Assembly: GCA_033065855.1 (NCBI GenBank)
Contig: JAVXUO010001757.1
Span: 231,704 to 295,703, forward strand
Direction of reading: 5' to 3'
Length of the DNA: 64,000 nt
Source of the DNA: Escallonia rubra
Taxonomy: Eukaryota; Streptophyta; Magnoliopsida; Escalloniales; Escalloniaceae
Shown here: piece after piece, positions 57,086 through 64,000 of the stretch
Layout: each line of letters opens with the position of its first letter
Position numbering within the stretch: position 1 is the stretch's first letter
Program-made: the position numbers and the translations under genes
Notes under the pieces: model-generated
What the model was told of the DNA's origin: nothing
Database searches by the model: none
What the model saw: the letters and a program-made list of their open reading frames with translations, nothing else

Positions 57086-58692
57086 TGGTATTATGAACAG
57101 TGGAATTCGAAAAGAAGGCAGGAGATTTACAGAGAGACAGAGTAGGATATTCTAGAGAGAGCTTATTCGCGACTTTCTCCGAGTATGCGTGATACAATTA
57201 TAAACGTTCATCCCAAATTCTCCACATTTCTTGTGTGTGGTAATTGATTAGTGTCGAATCCCTACACATTATTATGCTTTTTGAACTCTAAAATTTAAGA
57301 CTATTTCCAAACAAGTAATGCAAGCCTCGTATTCGGCTATTTCCAAACCAATGAGCATGCTTCATATTTCGGCTTCGAACTCCCAAATTTAAGGCTATTC
57401 TCAAACCAATAAATAATTTCGACATGTTTCCAAATGTCGATTTCATGCAGAATGCACAATGCGACTTTACTTCTTTTTTTATTATTATTATTTCAAAAAA
57501 TTACGCTATTACACTCAATGGATCAAATAAAAACCCTTAATTCAAGATACATATTTTTGTCATAACACCAATCATTACATGTTATCTGAATCAGCGGTGG
57601 TTACCATGTCTCTTGACACTAACTAAGCCACACAAGAGTGACAAAATCGAGACAACCCTTTGTGTATCAAATTCCAACGATATTGGGGCAACATCAAGAA
57701 ATTAGCGCATAAGCTCCATTTGAATCATGTTGGAGCTTTCCAAAGTAGACACAGTGCCCACGATTAATGGTTAGTAGCCTTATTACTAGAAACCATACAT
57801 TTTGTGATCAAAGTCTCCTACTGGGAACTACATACATTCAATGTGACCAGTATTCTCAAACATACCAGGACCCATATAGTTTCAGATTTTCAGATGCCTT
57901 AGATAAGGCAAGATATATCATTTGAAACTTGTTGAGGGCCAATCTTTCATCTTAAATCAAAGGCTCCATAAACTCATGCATCCTTAATTGATCGTGTCAC
58001 TATCCAAAAAAAAAAAAAAATCACCCAAAGCTACGGTTTTGGTCAAGACAATGTGTGTGCCTTCGTAACCATGTTCAATGCTTTCCAAGCTAGGTACTTA
58101 CTTGCGGCATAATTTTCTTAGCCATGTTAATTTTGCCACTTTTTTTTGTTGCCATAAATGGATTTAGAGAAGTGGACCAATGTCTCATCTTCGCCTGTCG
58201 TTACATCATTTGATGAAGTGGTCATTAGAGTAACTCATCTTCAATTATCGGAACCTTGAGCATCAAAAAAGAAAATAAAATTGTACTGTATAATGTAATC
58301 CTTTGATGAAGAAATGAAGGCTTGAAGGTGCAAAACGCTTCTTGAAGATAATTGAAGCCTCTCCCCAAAAGTAAGAAAACTAGTGACAGCTATAATGGAT
58401 CGCGTATCCATCTCTGTCCGATCAAACATGTTTTGTAAAACCATTCAAAAATAGGTTAGCACTAAGTACTTTTAAATAAACCACATTTTCATCATCGATA
58501 TTATGTAAATATGTCTCTAACCCTTCCCTGTTGGTTGCATGAACCATACCAAAAGCTAGATTCAAATAACTGCCATAAATTTAAAAAAAATAGGACTCTA
58601 GGCAAGAACATTGAATCTTGTAAAGAGATAAGGTAAAATTCTTGAACCGCCATTCTTACAACATGCGGTCAACCGTTCCAAAGTGAATCTAG
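57086..58692. other. Unassigned spacer
   Basis: AT-rich with no recognised gene, only short chance open frames. It ends at the TCTAG flank of the SIRE-type element. Confidence 0.35.
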
Positions 58693-59970
58693 TGAAACCA
58701 ATAAAATAACCCTAGAGGGGGGGTGAATAGGGTTTTAAGATTACTTTAAGATATAACAACCAACAAACCTTAATCTCAAAAACTCAAGTAAACAAACAAT
58801 CAATCTCAACACAATATGTAAAACAATAATGTAAAGAGAGAAGGGTTTAGAGATACTTGACAATGAGAATTAAATGGTTCGGCTTGATATACCCACAAGC
58901 CTACGTCCACCCCTTCAAGGAAGTCCCTTGAAAGGCCCTAGAATCCACTAGTATGATCTTCCTTACGGGTCAAGATCGAACCTCTTACAATCCCTTGATG
59001 CTATGCCCACATCAAGAACAAGCTTTGACAAACCCAAAGCTCCAAAGCTTGACAACCCCAAGCTTTGATACAAGAACCTTTCAATGATGAAATGAGTACA
59101 AGATTTCACTCTTAAGAAGTAGATGAGTACAAGTTGAAGTACTAGAACAAGAGAGATGAGTGTATGATGACTTATGAAAGTGTATCTTTCTCTAATGTAA
59201 GCTCACAATAAATGCTCTCTTGAAAAGGATGAGAAATCAATGAAAACAAGAGAGATTTGAACAATTGCTTTGATCTTTGAGAATATGAAAGATAGGAGAG
59301 CTTTGAATGCAATTGATGAATGAAAACAATGCCCAAGATGAGTATTTATAGAGCTGGGAATAAATATGACCGTTTGGGGTTAGGTAGGGCATTAAATGCG
59401 CCAAACGGTAAATGCAGTCGACTGCAATGCCCATTGCAGTCGACTGTAACCCAAAAAGTAGCCGTTGGAAATTCAAATTTCCAACTTGCAGTCGACTGCA
59501 ATGCAATGCAGTCGACTGTAATGGGCTACTGGAAGTATTGCAGTCGACTGCATTCAATGCAGTCGACTGTAATACCCTACTGCCCGACATGCAGTCGACT
59601 GCATCCCAATGCAGTCGACTGCATCCCTGAAAATGCTGTTTCCTGTTTTTAAAGCATGAAAATCTTTTTATGCATGCAAGGGAAACCTATGGGCAAGTTC
59701 TAGGTATACAGTCATCGTAACGATCATCTCTCTATGCCTAGTTTACAAAGACAGAAATAAAAGCATGAAAACTTCAATCGTCGAATTTCCTCTTTGATGC
59801 GTTCCGTTGAAAGTCTTTGATCGTGTTGCTCGTCTAATAATCCATTTGCATGAGTATGAGATTGTTCCTATTGCTTCATCAACTCAATGCATGTTAGACA
59901 GCATAATCATCAATGTTAGTTATCATCAAAATCAAATATAATCCTAGGTTAAATAACCGTAGGGTTAACA
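58693..59970 (-). repeat. 3' LTR of SIRE-type Copia
   Basis: About 1278 bp between TGAAACCAAT and GGTTAACA (+ strand). The left edge is placed at the TG after TCTAG and may be off by a few bases. It holds the palindrome array 59414-59622. Confidence 0.75.
59414..59622. repeat. Array of GCAGTCGACTGC palindromes in LTR
   Basis: Eight copies in about 210 bp, in four pairs. Each pair has a perfect GCAGTCGACTGC or the variant GCAGTCGACTGT, with partners about 10-16 bp apart. Spacers differ from pair to pair, so the palindrome itself seems to be what is kept. Confidence 0.9.
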
Positions 59971-59985
59971 ATCTCCCCCTTTTTT
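59971..59985 (-). other. Polypurine tract of SIRE-type Copia
   Basis: On the - strand a purine run AAAAAAGGGGGAGAT directly precedes the 3' LTR. It primes plus-strand synthesis. Confidence 0.8.
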
Positions 59986-60532
59986 ATGATGGCAAACATT
60001 GATTCAAATAATATGAGATATATAAGATAATATGCGAAATGAGGCATAACAATCTCAATTAAAAACCATAAGGGGTCATGAGAAGAAATCATGACAAAAC
60101 GCTCCCCCTATCTTAAGCAATGTAGGGCTCCCCCTAACTTAAGTAATATATGCTCATTTCAAGTCCACACAAATATGAATCAATAATATTTTCTCCCCCT
60201 TTTGACATCATTGAAAAAAAATCAAGGGTGTGTGAAAGTGATCAACGTATGTATCCATCCATGGATAATCATTATAGCCAACAAGGGCATTCAAAAACAA
60301 GAAATCATAAGTACTTGAATATCCATCGAAAGGTATATCAAGACTTGTAATAATAGCACCTAATAAAAAAAAACGTAATATAAATCAAGCGTGCCACAAA
60401 AGAAGCGAGAATCAAAATGCTAATTTAAACCAAGTTTTAATAATACTACGCATAACATCCATGACAAGTTTTGAAATACATAAATGAGTCTGAGAACATA
60501 AGCAAATAAAGACATAAAACAAGTCCTAACGC

Positions 60533-61810
60533 CTAAGGACCCGATGGTGGAGGTGGTGGATGAAAGAAGTCCTCCTCGGGACACTGAATCCCACAATGAT
60601 CCTCCATGCGAGAAAGGCGTCGACTGAGCTGGCTATGGGCGAGATCTATCCGACTGAAACTGGCATGCATATGCTGCTGCATCATATCTAGGCGTGCGAG
60701 GATCGCGTCATATCCAGAAGTAGACGGACCGGAAGAAGTGCCCGCCTCATATGTACTCGAAAAGATCAAGGGAGGTGAATCACGATCAATCCCGTCGCCG
60801 GCAGCTCGATCAGCATCAGTGTCAACATCAATATCAACAGCAACATCAACGTCCTCATCATCATCACCATCAGCCTCATCCTCATCATCATCGACAGGGA
60901 CATCGTCCATGTCAGGCTCCGGTAAGAAGCGGTCATGACCATCTAAAAGGCCCTTTCTACGAAGGGTAGAGATGTCTAGTACGAGGTGCCTAGTAACCTC
61001 AATATACTCACCCATAAGAGGTATGTCAAAGGCAGCAAAAATGCGAGTGAGTAGGAGGCCATATGGTAGAGCTAAGGCAGGATGTGAGGCGCTCCTAATC
61101 ATGTTTAACATGATGAGACGAGGGAGGTTAAGCGGTGTGCTAGAGCGAAAGAAGGTCAGGAGCTGAACATCCAAGTAAGAAACAAGTGAAAGACCTCCTG
61201 TTCTAGGAATGACGTTATGAGCGATGATATGATGGAACAGACGAGAGAGAGGTGGTAGGTCACGTAGGCTGGGCTTGCTCGCAACCCGAACCTGTCGACA
61301 ATGAAGTGTATGTCGAAGCTGCTCCTCAATAGTAAAAGGTCGGTCAAACCAATGTGACTGACCAGCAACAGGTATCATGTCTAATGAAAATGAGAAACCA
61401 CTATCGGGTAGGTCTAGAATAATGGCTAGACGAGACTGAGAAAATGAAATGCGGCGTCCAAAAACATAGGACGTGAGGGTACATGACTCAGTAGCAATGC
61501 TCCAATTCAAATTTGCATAAAACAAGCGAATTGCATCAGGATAATAAAGGGTAGTGTTCCTATCAGTAAAGCGATCTAGAAGACTATCCTGAAGGGATCT
61601 AAGAACACCTATGGTGAAAAGGAATGGAGTATCCAGTCGCAAACCTGGAGTCAGAGGGGAAGAGAGTTGTGCAGAAAAGCGATCGGCAGCCTCGCGGGTC
61701 CGATAACGATTTTGATCAAATTCTACCGCGATAGGCTCGGGCTTGGGCTCGGGTGCGGGTGCAGCTCGTGAGCGAGATGAACTAGCACGTGCACGTTTCT
61801 TTCTTGCCAT
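60533..61810 (-). CDS. Env-position ORF of SIRE-type Copia
   Basis: An intact 425-residue frame lies after pol and before the 3' LTR, where SIRE-lineage elements carry an extra 'env-like' ORF. The start MARKKRARASSSRSR is basic. Residues about 40-300 resemble the plant 'putative transposon protein' domain (YYPDAIRLFYANLNW, ILDLPDSGFSF). A long Asp/Glu run is at about 305-345, then a helix with Met/Gln/His and a PPPPP tail. I see no signal peptide and no convincing membrane segment, so an envelope role is not supported by the sequence. Function is unknown; it may be expressed from a spliced or subgenomic RNA. Confidence 0.75.
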   Translation of the reverse strand: MARKKRARASSSRSRAAPAPEPKPEPIAVEFDQNRYRTREAADRFSAQLSSPLTPGLRLDTPFLFTIGVLRSLQDSLLDRFTDRNTTLYYPDAIRLFYANLNWSIATESCTLTSYVFGRRISFSQSRLAIILDLPDSGFSFSLDMIPVAGQSHWFDRPFTIEEQLRHTLHCRQVRVASKPSLRDLPPLSRLFHHIIAHNVIPRTGGLSLVSYLDVQLLTFFRSSTPLNLPRLIMLNMIRSASHPALALPYGLLLTRIFAAFDIPLMGEYIEVTRHLVLDISTLRRKGLLDGHDRFLPEPDMDDVPVDDDEDEADGDDDEDVDVAVDIDVDTDADRAAGDGIDRDSPPLIFSSTYEAGTSSGPSTSGYDAILARLDMMQQHMHASFSRIDLAHSQLSRRLSRMEDHCGIQCPEEDFFHPPPPPSGP

Positions 61811-62440
61811 TCTTGAACAGTCTAAACAAAGAAAGCATAAATGTAAGAGAAATGAAGATGCAAAAAAAAATGGAAAACATTAAAAATTTGAGAAAAAGAT
61901 AAACCCTAATTCATGCAATTTGGGGAAAATTTAATTTTGGACAAATTGAATGAAATTAACCATGTATAATCGAGCAATAGACATAACTAAGCATGAATCA
62001 AGTGATTAAACATGTAATTGCATAATCAATTTGAAGAAATTTTGACAATTGAAAAACCCTAGTTTATGAAAATTGGGGAAAAACGAATTTTGCATGAAAA
62101 CATGTAATTAAACTATGTAGGAACATGTAATAAGCATCCTTAAACATTAATCAAGCGTTAAAACATATAGTAGCATGCTTAATTTGAGTGGATCTGAAGA
62201 AATATAATATATAGAGCAATTTCGAATTTCAACAGATTTAGAACAATGTAGGTGAAAACGAGCAGAGAAAGTATGTAAAACATGTATTAGAATAAGAGTT
62301 GGGAGGATTTACGTACCAATTTCAAGACAAACGATGAAGAAATGAGTTCTAGGAGAGAGGAAAGCTGCGGTTCGAAGAGAGGGAGAGGCAAACTGCAGAA
62401 ATCTGAGATCTGGGCTCGATTTATGCCCTTTCCCCGTAAT

Positions 62441-62517
62441 GCAGTCGACTGTAACGCTGAATGAAGTCGACTGTAATGACCAATGCAGTCGACTGTATTG
62501 CCTAATGCAGTCGACTT
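62441..62517. repeat. Second array of AGTCGACT palindromes
   Basis: Four copies of the LTR motif (variants GCAGTCGACTGT, GAAGTCGACTGT, GCAGTCGACTTC) in the spacer between pol and the env-position ORF. It is the same word as in the LTR but outside it. Confidence 0.85.
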
Positions 62518-62720
62518 CAATGCAAAAAATCAAGCAGTCTTGAACATGATTATGCATATTAATATTGCAATATAAGTGTGTGCAAATCATAAAAATCAAT
62601 AAAATCAACATTTGTTTGGAAAGAGAAAAATCAACCAAAGCATGCTATAAGCATATGAGATAATGCTCAAGCATGTAAAGAGCAACAAGCATGTTTATGC
62701 ACAAGAGATATAACATTTAG

Positions 62721-64000
62721 TCACATAGGTGAAGACATGCCAAATTCTCTTCTAAGAGCGGTAAACCTCTTCGAATCTAAAGGTTTAGTGAAGATATCCG
62801 CTAATTGGTGATTTGTGTCCACGAAATCAAGAACAATATCACCTTTTTGCACATGATCACGAATAAAATGGTGTTTGATTTCTATGTGCTTTGTGCGTGA
62901 ATGTTGGATGGGATTTTTGGTCAAGTCAATGGCACTAGTGTTATCACATAAGATAGGTATGTGATCATACTTGAGTCCAAAGTCCAAAAGGGTTTGTTTC
63001 ATCCAAAGAATTTGTGCACAACAAGCACCAACCGCCATATATTCGGCTTCGGTGGTAGAGAGTGCAACCGAATTTTGCTTTTTGGAACTCCAAGAGACAA
63101 GATAGTGACCTAGGAATTGGCAACCTCCACTAGTACTTTTTCGCTCGGTTTTACAACCGGCATAGTCGGCGTCGGAGTAACCAATTAGGTCAAAAAATGA
63201 AGTGTTTCTAGGAAACCATAACCCTAAATCGTGAGTGCCCTTAAGATATCTAAGGATTCTCTTGACGGCAATCAAATGAGATTCCTTAGGACAAGCTTGA
63301 AATCTAGCACATAAACAAACACTAAACATTATATCGGGTCTACTTGCGGTAAGGTAAAGGAGTGATCCGATCATACCTCGATAGCGCTTAATATCAACAT
63401 CCTTACCCTTTTCATCTTTATCAATCTTTAAAGAAGAGCTCATTGGAGTGTCAAAAGCATTTGATGCTTCCATGTCAAATCTTTTGAGTAGCTCTTTGGT
63501 GTATTTGGCTTGGTTGACAAAGATTCCATCCTTGCTTTGTTTGATTTGCAATCCAAGGAAGAAGGTGAGTTCTCCCATCATGCTCATTTCAAACTCCTTA
63601 CTCATACAAGAAGCAAACTCTTCGCACAAGGAACCATTAGTAGCACCAAATATAATATCATCAACATAAATTTGCACCAACAATAAGTCATTGCCCTTAG
63701 ATTTTATAAAAGTAGTGGTGTCAAGTTTTCCTCTTGAAAAACCATTTTCTAAAAGAAAATTACTTAGCCTTTCATACCAAGCTCTAGGAGCTTGTTTTAA
63801 ACCATAAAGAGCTTTGCTAAGACGGAAAACATGGTTTGGAAATTTTTCATGTTCAAAGCCGGGAGGTTGAGCCACATAGACCTCCTCCGAAATAAAACCA
63901 TTTAGAAAGGCACTCTTGACATCCATTTGAAAGAGTTTAAAATCTCTATAGCAAGCAAAAGCTAAAAGCATTCTAATAGATTCAAGTCTAGCTACCGGTG
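62721..64000 (-). CDS. pol: Copia Pol (reverse transcriptase/RNase H), SIRE lineage, partial
   Basis: Open from the right edge (PVARLESIRMLLAFACY) to a stop at 62721. It shows the Copia reverse transcriptase: QMDVKSAFLNG, LYGLKQAPRAWYERL, the catalytic YVDDIIFG (about 63668), and GELTFFLGLQIKQ. RNase H follows with YRGMIGSLLYLTASRPDI, DADYAGC, STTEAEYMA, LCDNTSAI and HIEIKHHFIRDHV, ending ADIFTKPL. There is no stop or frameshift over more than 1.2 kb. Together they copy element RNA to DNA in the particle. The N-terminal part (Gag, protease, integrase) lies outside the window. Confidence 0.95.
   Translation of the reverse strand, partial: PVARLESIRMLLAFACYRDFKLFQMDVKSAFLNGFISEEVYVAQPPGFEHEKFPNHVFRLSKALYGLKQAPRAWYERLSNFLLENGFSRGKLDTTTFIKSKGNDLLLVQIYVDDIIFGATNGSLCEEFASCMSKEFEMSMMGELTFFLGLQIKQSKDGIFVNQAKYTKELLKRFDMEASNAFDTPMSSSLKIDKDEKGKDVDIKRYRGMIGSLLYLTASRPDIMFSVCLCARFQACPKESHLIAVKRILRYLKGTHDLGLWFPRNTSFFDLIGYSDADYAGCKTERKSTSGGCQFLGHYLVSWSSKKQNSVALSTTEAEYMAVGACCAQILWMKQTLLDFGLKYDHIPILCDNTSAIDLTKNPIQHSRTKHIEIKHHFIRDHVQKGDIVLDFVDTNHQLADIFTKPLDSKRFTALRREFGMSSPM

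Larger units (their letters stand above)
58693..64000 (-). mobile_element. SIRE-lineage Copia retrotransposon, partial (runs off right edge)
   Basis: Read on the - strand: pol (from beyond 64000 to 62721), a ~910-bp spacer, an env-position ORF (61810-60533), a polypurine tract (AAAAAAGGGGGAGAT, 59971-59985) and a 3' LTR (59970-58693). The polypurine-LTR junction AGATTGTTAACC and the LTR end with CACCCCCCCTCTAGGG are typical of the SIRE/Maximus lineage. Coding regions in view are uninterrupted, so the copy is probably young. The 5' LTR, gag, protease and integrase would lie beyond the window. Confidence 0.9.

Noticed and set aside
59414-59622. Regularly spaced palindromes looking like a CRISPR array
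   Set aside because: Plant LTR context, repeats only 12 bp, spacers irregular and partly shared. Not CRISPR.

Overview
The window is nuclear DNA of a flowering plant. It holds spliced genes with canonical GT-AG introns, plant-type LTR retrotransposons (SIRE-type Copia, Tat-type and other Gypsy), a FAR1/FRS gene remnant and a plant F-box gene. A eudicot is my guess; nothing in the sequence fixes the species. Most of the 64 kb is transposable-element DNA.

The best gene is a plant alpha-N-terminal protein methyltransferase (NTMT1/METTL11A family) on the + strand. Eight exons (5374-26829) join in phase to an intact 276-residue protein. Its 21.5-kb locus is mostly introns filled with elements. 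Intron 2 holds a decayed Gypsy element, at whose RT region lies an internally deleted Copia that itself carries a ~404-bp inverted-repeat element. Intron 3 holds a TIR element abutting a 577-bp foldback. Intron 4 holds a hAT-like MITE and the 3' half of a Copia element ending about 45 bp before exon 5. Intron 6 holds a 5'-truncated LINE-like insertion and an inverted second copy of the intron 3 TIR element. Intron 7 has weak CACTA-like sequence.

Left of this gene, on the - strand, is a broken FAR1-RELATED SEQUENCE gene (188-2215) followed by unassigned sequence and a GC-rich stretch (4680-5040) that may be a shared promoter area. Right of it are a frameshifted Myb/SANT-like (PIF/Harbinger ORF1 type) remnant on the - strand and an F-box gene with an internally deleted, truncated C-terminal domain (28880-29527).

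From 29.7 to 51.2 kb lie two copies of one non-autonomous Gypsy family with ~2.5-kb LTRs that encodes only Gag (TR-GAG type, Tat-like primer site). The older copy (29719-37872) is broken. The young copy (41716-51172) has nearly identical LTRs and an intact 579-residue Gag, and it sits inside an AT-rich tandem array of ~725-bp units (39856-41715 and 51173-52950). Next come a 3317-bp solo LTR with a perfect TAGGG duplication (53764-57080) and, running off the right edge, a - strand SIRE-lineage Copia element (58693 to >64000) with intact pol in view, an intact env-position ORF, a polypurine tract, a 3' LTR and two arrays of a palindromic GCAGTCGACTGC motif.
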